Assembly (NCBI GenBank): GCA_903825575.1
Contig: CAIKAW010000100.1
Coordinates: 41,429-105,428 of the forward strand
Source of the DNA: an uncultured bacterium
GTDB lineage: Bacteria > Actinomycetota > Actinomycetes > S36-B12 > CAIKAW01
DNA length: 64,000 nucleotides
Direction of reading: 5' to 3'
The translations under genes were made by a program, and so were the position numbers. The notes under the pieces were generated by a model, which did no database searches, was not told where the DNA came from, and was given only the letters and a program-made list of their open reading frames with translations. Positions 25,916-34,667 of this stretch are shown piece by piece; the stretch's first letter is position 1, and each line of letters opens with the position of its first letter.

Positions 25916-26653
25916 TCAGATTCGGTCGACGATGATTAGGTAGGCATATGGGATCGCGAGCGCGCCACCGAGGACCGCAGCGGTGATCGCGAGTGAGGAT
26001 GCGTGCAGGATCACCACTGCTCCGACGATGTTGCCGAGGTAACGCCAGCCGAATACGACAAGCGGGATCCCGTCCCTGGCGCGGTTCGAAGGCAGCAGGT
26101 TAACTATCAATAACGTCACCACTGCGACGAGCAAGGTTCCTACGAAGTTTTGGGCTGGGACGTCCGGGCTGCCGGGAATGATCGTTGTTACATCGGACCA
26201 ATGCACGTAGCCAAAGCGTTGCAAAGTCGACTCGAAAACCAGGTCGGCCCCAGCCACGGTCAGGGCGCCTAGCACCGCGACCAGCAGCGGAGCCTTCGTC
26301 ACGCGGCGAGCGGCGATCAACACCGCATAGGTCAGTGCCATCTGGCCGAATGGGACCAGAAGTGGCACGCCGGCCAACGTCAGCCCGTATTCGGATGTGA
26401 ACCGTAGATGTCCAAATGGAAGTTCGGTGTAGCGATTCACGAGTTCAGCTAGAAACCAAGCCGAGAAGGTGACCGTGGCAAAGCCGAGCGCCCACAAAGC
26501 CGAACGCTCAAGCACGGCGTGCAACATCGTCCCAGCGAAGGCTAATCCGCATGCCATTGCGAAGAGCAAGTCGCGCCGGGGGCCGGTCGCGGCGGTCCAA
26601 CCGATCTCGGCGGCACCGGAAAGAATCACAAGCAGCCAAGGGAAACGGAACAT
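25916..26653 (-). CDS. Seven- to eight-helix membrane protein, carotenoid biosynthesis family (DUF422-like)
   Basis: A 245-residue protein with seven to eight hydrophobic helices. Segments such as YTELPFGHLRFTSEYGLTLAGVPLLVPFGQMALTY and TVAGADLVFESTLQRFGYVHW resemble the DUF422/CruF group of carotenoid hydratases, which have YPFG.Y.Y..., GVP and DL.L-type motifs. It lies 21 bases before a polyprenyl synthase, which supports a terpenoid role. No phytoene synthase or desaturase is nearby. I am fairly sure of the membrane nature and only moderately of the family. Confidence 0.55.
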   Translation of the reverse strand: MFRFPWLLVILSGAAEIGWTAATGPRRDLLFAMACGLAFAGTMLHAVLERSALWALGFATVTFSAWFLAELVNRYTELPFGHLRFTSEYGLTLAGVPLLVPFGQMALTYAVLIAARRVTKAPLLVAVLGALTVAGADLVFESTLQRFGYVHWSDVTTIIPGSPDVPAQNFVGTLLVAVVTLLIVNLLPSNRARDGIPLVVFGWRYLGNIVGAVVILHASSLAITAAVLGGALAIPYAYLIIVDRI

Positions 26654-26810
26654 CCAGCGACCCGCCCGCCCGCGGCTTGCGGCGTGCGGACCGTGATAGA
26701 CGCGGATGCTCAGGGTGGCTCCAAGTCGGGCGAGTGGGGTCCCACCGTGTCAAACCAAGGTCGGTCAGCACAAGCCGGGTCCGATGCGGTTGACTTCCCT
26801 TGTGACAACC

Positions 26811-27464
26811 ATGCGACTAGAAACCCCTGAGCAGCAGAAGCAGGCCGCCGCTGAGGCGGCCGCCGAATTCGTGTTCGACGGCATGACAGTCGGGCTGGGG
26901 ACCGGATCCACGGTCGCCTACCTGCTGCCTGCCTTGGCGTCCCGCCGGCTGAACATTCGCTGCGTGGCTACCTCGCCGGCGACCGAAGAGCAGGCCCGGT
27001 CACTTGGTTTGGTGGTACTCGACTTCGACGAGGTAGATCGTTTCGATATCGCCATAGATGGCGCTGACCAGGTTGCACCGGACGGGTGGCTCGTGAAAGG
27101 CGGCGGGGCCGCGCACACCCGCGAGAAGGTGGTCGCTGCCTCGGCGGAGCGCTTCATTGTGATCGCTGATGCAAGCAAGGTTGTCAGTCGGATTTCGGCT
27201 CCGATTCCGCTGGAACTGCTGTCCTACGGACTGGCTGCCACGCTGCGTCGGCTCGACACCGTGCAGCTGCGCGCGGTTCCCAACAGTCCCGATGGCGGAG
27301 TGATCGCCGACTATCTGGGTACGGTCAACGATCCTGGCATTACCGCTGCAATGCTGTCTGCAACCCCCGGTGTAGTCGATCACGGACTGTTCTCGCCACT
27401 ATTAGTTTCTGATCTGATCATCGCGACCCCAGACGGGGTTAGCCACAGGAAACTCGTGAAGTGA
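26811..27464 (+). CDS. rpiA: Ribose-5-phosphate isomerase A
   Basis: Interconverts ribose 5-phosphate and ribulose 5-phosphate in the pentose phosphate pathway. The 217-residue chain has [22 protein letters not shown] (phosphate loop), [31 protein letters not shown] and [11 protein letters not shown], all typical of RpiA. I chose ATG 26811, which gives the family start ([20 protein letters not shown]). ATG 26784 would add nine residues, and no clear Shine-Dalgarno decides between them. It precedes pgi by 16 bases, so both sugar-phosphate isomerases are likely cotranscribed. In most bacteria these two genes are not adjacent. Confidence 0.9.
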   Translation: MRLETPEQQKQAAAEAAAEFVFDGMTVGLGTGSTVAYLLPALASRRLNIRCVATSPATEEQARSLGLVVLDFDEVDRFDIAIDGADQVAPDGWLVKGGGAAHTREKVVAASAERFIVIADASKVVSRISAPIPLELLSYGLAATLRRLDTVQLRAVPNSPDGGVIADYLGTVNDPGITAAMLSATPGVVDHGLFSPLLVSDLIIATPDGVSHRKLVK

Positions 27465-27480
27465 ATCCGAGAAGTCGACC

Positions 27481-29121
27481 GTGACGGAACATGGAGTGCG
27501 TCCGGCGCTGCGAGATTCGCCCGCTTGGGTGGCCTTAGAACGCCACCGAACTGGGTTCACAGCAACCTTGCGCCAATTGTTCGAGGCGGATCCGAGTCGA
27601 GGTACGACGTTTCGAGCCGCTGCGGCTGGGCTGTACCTGGACTACGCCAAGAACCTAGTTACCACTGAGACCCTGACCTTGTTGGTGGAGTTGGCGATCG
27701 AACGCGACGTCGCGAGCCATCGGGATGCAATGTTTCAGGGCGGTCAAATCAACTCAACTGAGCAGCGGGCAGTGCTGCATACAGCGTTGCGCGCGGCCGC
27801 CGACGAGTCGGTGACGGTGGACGGAATAGATGTCGTTCCGCAGGTGCATGCCGTGCTTGGCCAGATGGCTGACTTCGCTCGTCAGGTGCGCGACGGGAGC
27901 TGGGTTGGACACTCAGGTAAGCGAATTACCCATGTGATCAACATTGGCATTGGCGGTTCAGATTTGGGCCCAGTACTGGCCTATAGAGCATTGCGGGCCT
28001 TCAGCGACCGCAATCTGATCGTGCGGTTCGTGTCGAATGTCGACGCCACTGATCTCGTTGAAAGCACTCGAGATCTGGTTCCGGAGACGACGCTGTTCAT
28101 TGTGGCATCTAAGACTTTCGGGACCATCGAGACGATGACGAATGCTGAGTCAGCCCGAACTTGGCTACTGGCCGCTTACGGTGGTGACTCAGCCGCAGTC
28201 GCCAAGCACTTTGTCGCTGTCAGCACAAACAAGCAGCGCGTAGTCGACTTTGGGATTGATCCGGTCAACATGTTTGGCTTCTGGGATTGGGTAGGCGGGC
28301 GTTACTCGATGGCGTCGGCGATCGGATTGTCGACGATGATCGCGATCGGGCCGGAGCGATTCTCGGATCTTCTCTCCGGATTCCGGTCGATGGACCAACA
28401 TTTTCGAACCGCGCCATTAGCCGAGAATTTGCCGGTGCTGCTCGGGTTGTTGACGGTCTGGTACGTGGACTTCTTTGGTGCCCAAAGCGTTGCGATACTG
28501 CCTTATGAGCAGTATCTAGATCGCTTTCCTGCATATCTGCAGCAATTGGCGATGGAATCGAACGGTAAGTCTGTAACCCTTGCCGGTGATTCAGTTGGTG
28601 TGGCGACGAGCCCGGTGTATTGGGGCGAGCCGGGAACCAATGGACAGCACAGCTTTCACCAGTTGCTGCATCAGGGAAGCCTGCTGGTACCGGTTGATTT
28701 CATTGCTTTTGCCCGCAGTGCCAATCCGCTCGGAGGTCATCACGACATCCTTGTTAGCAATGTGTTTGCCCAAGCGCAGGCGCTGGCCTTTGGGCGAACC
28801 GCCGACGAGGTTCGAGCGCTTGGGACGATCGAGGAACTAGTGGCTCATCGAGTCATGCCGGGCAACCGGCCCAGCAACGTGATCATGGCGGACGAACTGA
28901 CGCCATTCACACTTGGTGCGCTGATTTCGTTATACGAGCACAACGTTTTCGTGCAGGGAGCGATCTGGGGGGTGAACTCTTTCGACCAGTGGGGGGTGGA
29001 GCTTGGTAAGGAATTGGCAACCGAGATCTTGCCATTACTGACCTCGCCGCACGCGTCATTGAAGGTTGACTCATCTACGGCCGAACTTGTTCGTCGCTAT
29101 CGGGATTCTCGCCAACCGTAG
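27481..29121 (+). CDS. pgi: Glucose-6-phosphate isomerase
   Basis: Interconverts glucose 6-phosphate and fructose 6-phosphate. The 546-residue length fits the bacterial long form. It has [19 protein letters not shown], the signature [46 protein letters not shown] and the C-terminal [25 protein letters not shown] with the catalytic lysine. The start is GTG at 27481, 16 bases after rpiA. Its substrate end meets the phosphofructokinase also coded in this window. Confidence 0.96.
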   Translation: MTEHGVRPALRDSPAWVALERHRTGFTATLRQLFEADPSRGTTFRAAAAGLYLDYAKNLVTTETLTLLVELAIERDVASHRDAMFQGGQINSTEQRAVLHTALRAAADESVTVDGIDVVPQVHAVLGQMADFARQVRDGSWVGHSGKRITHVINIGIGGSDLGPVLAYRALRAFSDRNLIVRFVSNVDATDLVESTRDLVPETTLFIVASKTFGTIETMTNAESARTWLLAAYGGDSAAVAKHFVAVSTNKQRVVDFGIDPVNMFGFWDWVGGRYSMASAIGLSTMIAIGPERFSDLLSGFRSMDQHFRTAPLAENLPVLLGLLTVWYVDFFGAQSVAILPYEQYLDRFPAYLQQLAMESNGKSVTLAGDSVGVATSPVYWGEPGTNGQHSFHQLLHQGSLLVPVDFIAFARSANPLGGHHDILVSNVFAQAQALAFGRTADEVRALGTIEELVAHRVMPGNRPSNVIMADELTPFTLGALISLYEHNVFVQGAIWGVNSFDQWGVELGKELATEILPLLTSPHASLKVDSSTAELVRRYRDSRQP

Positions 29122-29130
29122 CGACTTGGG

Positions 29131-29142
29131 ATCTGATCAGAT
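29131..29142. repeat. Perfect 12-bp palindrome between convergent genes
   Basis: ATCTGATCAGAT reads the same on both strands and sits between the pgi stop and the hydrolase stop, overlapping the latter. With flanking GGG/TCC it can form a weak hairpin, so it could be a modest bidirectional terminator. No T run is present. Confidence 0.4.
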
Positions 29143-29943
29143 TCCGGCTGCTGTCTTGATTTCGGCGATTGTTTCACCGGGGGAGTCCCACATCGGGGCG
29201 TGACCGCAGCGGTACATGGTCACCCACCGGACGTGCTTAGGAGCCAGCGAGCGGACCTGGTTGTGCGGCTTGGGCAGGAGTCGGTCGCGGTCGCCGAACA
29301 CCACGGTCACTGGTATGGATTCGGGGATTTCGTCGGCCCGCTCGAAGTGACGGTGCAGCATTCCGTCGTTACACGCCTCGAATCCAGATGCATCAGCTTG
29401 CGCATAGGCGGCGTCCAATGCGATTTCCGGGGTCAGTCGGTCGAATCGTTCGATTGCTGAGGCGAATGCCAGTCGCCGGATTGTGCGTCTGGCAAGTAGT
29501 TTCGGTAAGGCCGAACGGGTGGCGCGTGCGATGGCCCGATTCGCGGTCATGATCGGACTGCGTCGGGTGTAGCCGTCCCACAGTCCGGCTGGACACAGCG
29601 CTACTACCGAGGCTGCGCGAGCGTCGGCTGCCAGTTCCAGCACCGTCCAGCCACCGAGGGAATTGCCGACCAGGTGTGCCGTGCTCAGCTCCATGGTGTC
29701 GAGCCAGGTGCCAACTGCGGCGGCTAGTTCATGTGGTGTGACAACGGCGGCGGTCGGCGCCGGGGAGGCGCCGTGCCCAGGCAGGTCTACCGCGTAGGTA
29801 GTCGCGACGTCGGCTAGGCCAGCTCGGACGGTGTCGAACGCCCGGCGGGAGGAGCCCAGGCCGTGGATGAAGACGATCGGGGGACCGCCGTCTCCCAGAG
29901 TGTCGTAGGCAAGTCCGGCAGCGAACAAGGTGGCTGGTGGCAC
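29137..29943 (-). CDS. Alpha/beta hydrolase
   Basis: A 268-residue hydrolase with FIHGLGSSRRAFDTVRAGL (oxyanion turn), DLPGHGASP, nucleophile elbow LVGNSLGGWTVLELA, acid in VVFGDRDRLLP and a His in YRCGHAPMWDSPGE. This is the layout of the MhpC/haloperoxidase-like group. The substrate is unknown. The start is GTG 29943, with GGAG about 7 bases before it. It diverges from the SOS cassette, so part of its promoter shares the 29944-30164 spacer, and it converges on pgi. Confidence 0.86.
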   Translation of the reverse strand: MPPATLFAAGLAYDTLGDGGPPIVFIHGLGSSRRAFDTVRAGLADVATTYAVDLPGHGASPAPTAAVVTPHELAAAVGTWLDTMELSTAHLVGNSLGGWTVLELAADARAASVVALCPAGLWDGYTRRSPIMTANRAIARATRSALPKLLARRTIRRLAFASAIERFDRLTPEIALDAAYAQADASGFEACNDGMLHRHFERADEIPESIPVTVVFGDRDRLLPKPHNQVRSLAPKHVRWVTMYRCGHAPMWDSPGETIAEIKTAAGI

Positions 29944-29982
29944 CGGTATCTCCTGACTTGAGTTGGTCGAGATTACCCGGCG

Positions 29983-30012
29983 TTGACGATTGTCGGACCC
30001 GGGACATACCTT
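29983..30012 (+). promoter_or_regulatory. Candidate sigma-70-type promoter of the SOS cassette
   Basis: TTGACG at 29983-29988 and TACCTT at 30007-30012 are separated by 18 bases, a good match to actinobacterial housekeeping promoters (TTGAC and TAnnnT). The predicted start of transcription falls near or inside the LexA-type box at 30021, so a bound repressor would block initiation. The assignment is by eye. Confidence 0.5.
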
Positions 30013-30020
30013 GGCCTTAT

Positions 30021-30036
30021 TCGAACAAATGTTCGA
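30021..30036. promoter_or_regulatory. LexA-type SOS box
   Basis: TCGAACAAATGTTCGA is a perfect inverted repeat in its outer six bases on each side and fits the Gram-positive LexA operator (CGAAC-n4-GTTCG). It lies between the divergent hydrolase and the DUF6504 gene, just downstream of a candidate -10 at 30007-30012 and 129 bases before the DUF6504 start. I saw no other copy of this quality in the window. It predicts damage induction of the genes at 30165-35921. Confidence 0.88.
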
Positions 30037-30164
30037 ATCTCTCGTACCGGGACTCGCGGCCCGTCTCGAGGGACCCGGTCGTCCGGCCGGGGCGGTGGCT
30101 TCGACCCCTGCCGCTCCGCCCGGGCACCGGCACTGAACTTGGTCCGGTTACTCAAGGAGGTGTC

Positions 30165-30491
30165 ATGAGCCGCAGATACGGCGATCGGATTGCGGTGCGG
30201 TCCGCCGCCTCCGCTGTCGACGCCGACTCGGGCCCGGAGCAGTTTCAGTGGCGCGGGCGCAACTACTTGGTGCATGCGGTTTTGGCCCATTGGATCGAGG
30301 TTGGGCCGTGGTGGCGTTTTGCTGCTGCCCTAGACCTTCAGCCAGGGATTACTGAACAGGAATCGGTTGATCCGAGCGAACGTGAGGTATGGCGAGTTGA
30401 GGCCACGGCAAACCGGGGGATCACCCCCGGGGTCTACGACCTGTGTCGCGATGGCGCGACCGGTTGGCGACTTGTACGAACCATCGATTGA
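30165..30491 (+). CDS. DUF6504 family protein, first gene of SOS cassette
   Basis: A 108-residue soluble protein with the pattern FQWRGRNYLVHAVLAHWIEVGPWWR followed by VWRVEATANRGITPGVYDLCRD and WRLVRTID. The tryptophans and charged residues suggest a small beta barrel or nucleic-acid-binding fold; this is inference. The family occurs in actinobacteria next to DnaE2-type polymerases. ATG 30165 is fixed by AAGGAGG at 30154-30160. Earlier in-frame codons would reach back through the promoter and SOS box. It is followed by the SAV_6107 gene 15 bases later. The biochemical role is unknown. Confidence 0.8.
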   Translation: MSRRYGDRIAVRSAASAVDADSGPEQFQWRGRNYLVHAVLAHWIEVGPWWRFAAALDLQPGITEQESVDPSEREVWRVEATANRGITPGVYDLCRDGATGWRLVRTID

Positions 30492-30506
30492 GCAAGAGGA
30501 GGAGAA

Positions 30507-30947
30507 ATGGCGGTGCGTAGAAACTCTTACGGGGTAGGCCCGTCGGTACCGGTTCCGGCTGCGGCACGTGAGTTGCTGTTTGCGGCCGAGCAGTGCTGCG
30601 CCGAGGCGCTGATTGCCCCAGACCCGGCGGCCAAATATGCCAAGGCGCATCTGGCGGCGCTGCGGGCTGCAGCAGCGGTGCTGGCAGCTCGAGCCCGACC
30701 CACTGGGGGCCGCGGACGTATTCGTAGTGCCTGGACGCTACTCACCTTGGTGGCGCCGGAACTCGGCGAATGGGCGGCGTTCTTCGCGGCGGGGGCCAAC
30801 CGACGGGCAGCTGCCGAGGCCGGGCTCGGTGGTGACATCACCACCCGGGAGGCCGATGACCTGCTGCGCGAGGCGCACAACTTCGTCACGATCGTCGGTT
30901 CCGAGCTCGACATCCGGACTAGGCCACTGTTAGTGCCGGTTGGCTGA
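30507..30947 (+). CDS. SAV_6107 family HEPN-like protein
   Basis: A 146-residue helical protein: AARELLFAAEQCCAEALIAPDPAAKYAKAHLAALRAAAAVLAAR, a WTLLTLVAPELGEWAAFFAAGANRRAAAEAG segment, and a final helix with LREAHNFVTIVGSEL. This is the SAV_6107 family, which has a HEPN-type four-helix fold. The classical HEPN RNase motif R-x4-6-H is not clearly present, so nuclease activity is doubtful. The ATG has GAGGAG just upstream (30496-30501). The next gene starts directly at its stop (TGA then GTG), so coupling to the polymerase is tight. It may be an accessory factor for DnaE2 or DinB; this is inference. Confidence 0.8.
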   Translation: MAVRRNSYGVGPSVPVPAAARELLFAAEQCCAEALIAPDPAAKYAKAHLAALRAAAAVLAARARPTGGRGRIRSAWTLLTLVAPELGEWAAFFAAGANRRAAAEAGLGGDITTREADDLLREAHNFVTIVGSELDIRTRPLLVPVG

Positions 30948-33900
30948 GTGGATATCGACCAATTCGTCCACCTGCACGTCGCCTCCGGATACTCGCTGCG
31001 TGTTGGTGCGGCGACCCCAGCAGATCTGGTGGCCCGGGCCGCCGAGCTCGGGCAGACCTCGCTCGCACTAACTGATCGCGATGGCACCTACGGTGCGGTT
31101 AAGTTTGTCCGGGCCTGTCAGCGCGCCGGTATCCGACCGATCCTCGGCGCCGACCTGACTCTGGCTGATCACAGCGATCGCGTTGGTACAACTGTTGCTG
31201 TGCGCTCTCCGGTGCGGGGTGGCGCAGTTGTAGATCCGCGGCACCCACGCATCGTCGTGTTGGCCCGCGGCGCTACCGGTTGGGCAAGTCTGTGTCGGCT
31301 AATCTCCGCAGCACATTTGGGCGCTGCTGGTGGTGGGCGCGGAAATCCCTTGGTAACACCGGAATTAGTGGCCGAACACGGTGCCGGTCTGGTCGTGTTG
31401 CTTGGTGCCGAGTCTCCGATCGGTCGGGCACTGGCCCGTCGGCGCCCCGATATTGCCGGGACCGAATTACAGCGCTGGGCTCAGTTACTCGATCCGGCAG
31501 CGCTGCGCATCGAGGTCGTCTCGCACCATGCGCGTGACGCTGCGCTGGCCGTCAGCGATGTCGGTGGTGCGCCGTCGCGCGGTCTGCCGCTGTCCGACTC
31601 GGCTGCCACTCGGCTAGTCGACTTCGCTGCTGAGGCCGGCATCACAGCGGTGCTAGCTAACGCAGTTCGTCACGTCGATCGCACTGGTGGCCCGGTCGTT
31701 GATGCGCTCGATGCGATTCGGCGACTGGTGCCGTTAGATTCTCGCCACCTTGACCGATCCAACGCCGAAGGGTTCCTCAAGTCCGGCGCAGATATGGCGA
31801 AGGTTGCCGCGCGGATTACTCGATCGCCAGAAGCAGCCGCTCGACTTCTCAATTCCACCGTCGAACTTGCGGCCGCATGTCTACTCGAGCCATCCGACCT
31901 TGGCCTCGACGACGTTCACGTGCCCGAACTCGATGTGCTGCTTGATCCTTCCGTCATTAATCGGACTCCGGTGCTAAATCGTGATCGGGTGGCCGAGGCT
32001 CGCCGTGGCGATGTCCTACTGCGGCAGCGCTGCACCGACGGCTTGGCGCGGCGCGGGTTATCGCCGCATGCCCCAGAGGTCAGCGACCGGCTCGAGGCTG
32101 AGCTCGCCGTCATCGCCGAACTCGGCTTTGCCGCGTATTTTCTTACCGTTGCCGAAGTTGTTGACCTGATCAAGTCGATGCAGGTGCGGGTGGCTGCGCG
32201 TGGTTCCGGGGCTGGCAGTTTCGTCACCTACCTACTGGGTATCTCCGCAGTTGATCCGCTGCGGCACGGCTTACTGATGGAACGTTTCCTCTCGCCATTA
32301 CGTCGAGCCCTTCCCGACATCGACATCGACGTTGAGTCGGCGCGCCGTACCGAGGTGTACGAGCGGATCATTGCCCGCTTCGGTAGTGACCGCACTGCCT
32401 GCGTGTCGATGATGGACACCTATCGGGTGCGGCACGCAATTCGCGATGTCGGTGCTGCCCTAGGTCTGCCGCCAAGCGAGGTTGATGCCTTCGCCAAGGC
32501 ATTCCCGCACATCCGTGCTGCTGATGCCCGCTCGGCTTTGCGGGACCTACCGGAATTGTGCAACTCCGGTCTAGGTCAGCTTGCCGCGCAGGGTCGGCTC
32601 GACGGCATGCTCGATCTGGTTGAGGCACTCGACGGTTTGCCGCGTCACGTGGCACTCCATCCGTGTGGTGTGCTGCTTTCCGATGCCACCTTGCTCGACC
32701 GCACTCCGGTCGAGGCAAGTTGGCTTGGCTTCCCGATGAGCCAGTTCGATAAGGATGACGTCGAAGAATTGGGTCTGCTCAAACTTGATGTGCTCGGCAT
32801 TCGCATGCAGTCGGCGATTTCGCATGCGCTGACTGAGATTCAGCGGGTCGACGCCGAAGTGATCGACATCGATGAGGTGCCGCGCGATGACCCTGCAACC
32901 TTTGAGTTGATCCGCTCCACCCACACTCTTGGTTGTTTCCAGATCGAGTCCCCAGGCCAACGTGAGTTGATTGGAAAGTTCGCGCCCGAGACTTTCGATG
33001 ACCTAATCGTCGACATCTCTCTGTTCCGCCCCGGGCCCGTGAAGTCCGACATGGTTCATCCGTTCCTGCGAGCCCGGCAGGGCTGGTCTGAGCCGCAGTA
33101 CGCCCACCCGTCATTGATCCCGGCAGTCGCCGACACCTATGGCGTAGTGGTGTTTCACGAGCAGGTGCTACGCATCGTGTCGATCATGACCGGTACCTCA
33201 CTAGCTGCAGCCGACGAAGTCCGGCGCGACCTAGGCTCCATCGAACGCCTCCCGCAGGTGCGGGCCTGGTTCTATCCAGCCGCTCTGGCTCGCGGCTATG
33301 ACTTGCCAACCGTCGAGACGGTGTGGGAGATCCTGCGGGCGTTCGGCTCGTTTGGTTTCTGTAAGGCCCACGCTGCGGCGTTCGCCGTTCCGACGTATCA
33401 ATCGGCGTGGCTCAAGGCGCACCACCCGGCGGCTTTCCTCGCAGGTGTGTTGACCCACGACCCTGGCATGTATCCCAAGCGGCTCATCCTCGACGATGCT
33501 CGCACCATGGGCATCGCGGTGCTCGGGCTCGACGTAAACGAATCCGATTCGACCTATCGTGTCGAACGGGTTGAGCCCGGCGACGAACCTCCGCCACGCA
33601 TCCTCGGCAGCGATCCACGCCCGGCTCCGGAGACTCCCGGAGTTCCCGATGCGCGCGCTTATGGCATTCGACTGGCATTGGCTGAGGTCAAGGGGATCAA
33701 CTCTGCCGAGGTTGATCGCATCATCTGCGGTCGTCCTTATGCCTCGCTGGCCGATTTTTGGTACCGCGCCGGGGCGTCGCGTCCGATCGTCGAACGGCTC
33801 ATCCTGGCTGGCGGGTTCGACTCCATCTATGGGCTGGGCTCGACCGTCCCGGTGCGCCGACGCGGGCGCGTAACCCGCCGCGACCTGTTGTTACAGGTGG

Positions 33901-34652
33901 CAGATCTTGAACGCTGGACCAAGTCCGGTCCACGACAGACTCGGGCTAGCCATGAAGTGGTTCAGGAAGGGCTGCAACTCTCATTCGACATCGGTCCGGA
34001 GCAGACCCCAATCAGCGGCTTGCCCGAACTTTCTGCGGCCGATCGAGTGCGGGCCGAACTCGAGGTACTCGGTCTCGATGTGTCGCATCACGTCGTCGAT
34101 TTCTATGCGCCACTTCTGGCTGACCTAGGGGTAGTGCGAGCTAAGAACCTGCTGCGCTCTAGGTCGCAGCAGGAGGTGTTCGTTGCTGGGGTGAAGGTTG
34201 CCACGCAGACTCCGCCGGTACGTTCCGGGCGTCGGGTCGTGTTTCTGACTCTTGATGATTCCACCGGGCCTGTCGATGCGACTTTTTTCGACGACGTCCA
34301 AGGTCCGTACGCCGCAACGGTTTTCCATTCTTGGTTGCTGTTGGTTCGTGGCCTTGTTCGCCGAACCGGACCGCGAGGGGTGTCGATCCGGGCTACCGGT
34401 GCGTGGGAGTTAGGAGCGGTGCATCAGGTTTGGGCAGCCGGAGGGCTGGCTGCGGTCCGCGATTTTGTCGACGCCGCCGAACCGCCCCAAACCGCCCCGC
34501 GCGGTCGTCGGGTGCTGGTCCATCCAACCGGTTTCCGGGTATCGCCCTACGCCGATGTGAAGCCGGCCGGTGCAGGCAACGACCACATTCCGGCCGGTCG
34601 ACCGGCACCCTCGAAACTGTGGCAGTCCAGTCCCGGAAGTTCGGGTTGGTGA
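30948..34652 (+). CDS. dnaE2: DNA polymerase III alpha subunit, DnaE2-type
   Basis: A C-family DNA polymerase of 1234 residues in a damage-inducible setting. The PHP domain starts FVHLHVASGYSLRVGAATP and continues ALTDRDGTYGAVKFVRAC. The palm has ARGSGAGSFVTYLLGI and catalytic aspartates Asp457/Asp459 (PDIDIDVES) and Asp614 (LLKLDVLG). FRPGPVKSDMVHPFL and FCKAHAAAFAVPTYQSAWLKAHHP follow. A clamp-type motif QLSFD is at 1010-1014, and an OB domain (VFVAGVKVATQTPPVRSGRRVVFLTLDD) lies near the end. It is somewhat longer than most DnaE2 proteins. The operon context (SOS box, DinB) argues for the error-prone class and against the replicative DnaE1. Confidence 0.9.
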   Translation: MDIDQFVHLHVASGYSLRVGAATPADLVARAAELGQTSLALTDRDGTYGAVKFVRACQRAGIRPILGADLTLADHSDRVGTTVAVRSPVRGGAVVDPRHPRIVVLARGATGWASLCRLISAAHLGAAGGGRGNPLVTPELVAEHGAGLVVLLGAESPIGRALARRRPDIAGTELQRWAQLLDPAALRIEVVSHHARDAALAVSDVGGAPSRGLPLSDSAATRLVDFAAEAGITAVLANAVRHVDRTGGPVVDALDAIRRLVPLDSRHLDRSNAEGFLKSGADMAKVAARITRSPEAAARLLNSTVELAAACLLEPSDLGLDDVHVPELDVLLDPSVINRTPVLNRDRVAEARRGDVLLRQRCTDGLARRGLSPHAPEVSDRLEAELAVIAELGFAAYFLTVAEVVDLIKSMQVRVAARGSGAGSFVTYLLGISAVDPLRHGLLMERFLSPLRRALPDIDIDVESARRTEVYERIIARFGSDRTACVSMMDTYRVRHAIRDVGAALGLPPSEVDAFAKAFPHIRAADARSALRDLPELCNSGLGQLAAQGRLDGMLDLVEALDGLPRHVALHPCGVLLSDATLLDRTPVEASWLGFPMSQFDKDDVEELGLLKLDVLGIRMQSAISHALTEIQRVDAEVIDIDEVPRDDPATFELIRSTHTLGCFQIESPGQRELIGKFAPETFDDLIVDISLFRPGPVKSDMVHPFLRARQGWSEPQYAHPSLIPAVADTYGVVVFHEQVLRIVSIMTGTSLAAADEVRRDLGSIERLPQVRAWFYPAALARGYDLPTVETVWEILRAFGSFGFCKAHAAAFAVPTYQSAWLKAHHPAAFLAGVLTHDPGMYPKRLILDDARTMGIAVLGLDVNESDSTYRVERVEPGDEPPPRILGSDPRPAPETPGVPDARAYGIRLALAEVKGINSAEVDRIICGRPYASLADFWYRAGASRPIVERLILAGGFDSIYGLGSTVPVRRRGRVTRRDLLLQVADLERWTKSGPRQTRASHEVVQEGLQLSFDIGPEQTPISGLPELSAADRVRAELEVLGLDVSHHVVDFYAPLLADLGVVRAKNLLRSRSQQEVFVAGVKVATQTPPVRSGRRVVFLTLDDSTGPVDATFFDDVQGPYAATVFHSWLLLVRGLVRRTGPRGVSIRATGAWELGAVHQVWAAGGLAAVRDFVDAAEPPQTAPRGRRVLVHPTGFRVSPYADVKPAGAGNDHIPAGRPAPSKLWQSSPGSSGW

Positions 34653-34667
34653 CGAGATGATTGCCCA

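Noticed and set aside
29944..30164. tRNA or small RNA gene in the spacer
   Set aside because: No cloverleaf or T-loop sequence is seen; the recognisable content is the promoter, the SOS box and the DUF6504 ribosome site.
30948..34652. Replicative DnaE1
   Set aside because: The SOS box, the DinB partner and the DUF6504/SAV_6107 neighbours point to the damage polymerase; the catalytic residues alone do not decide, so a search for another dnaE is needed.
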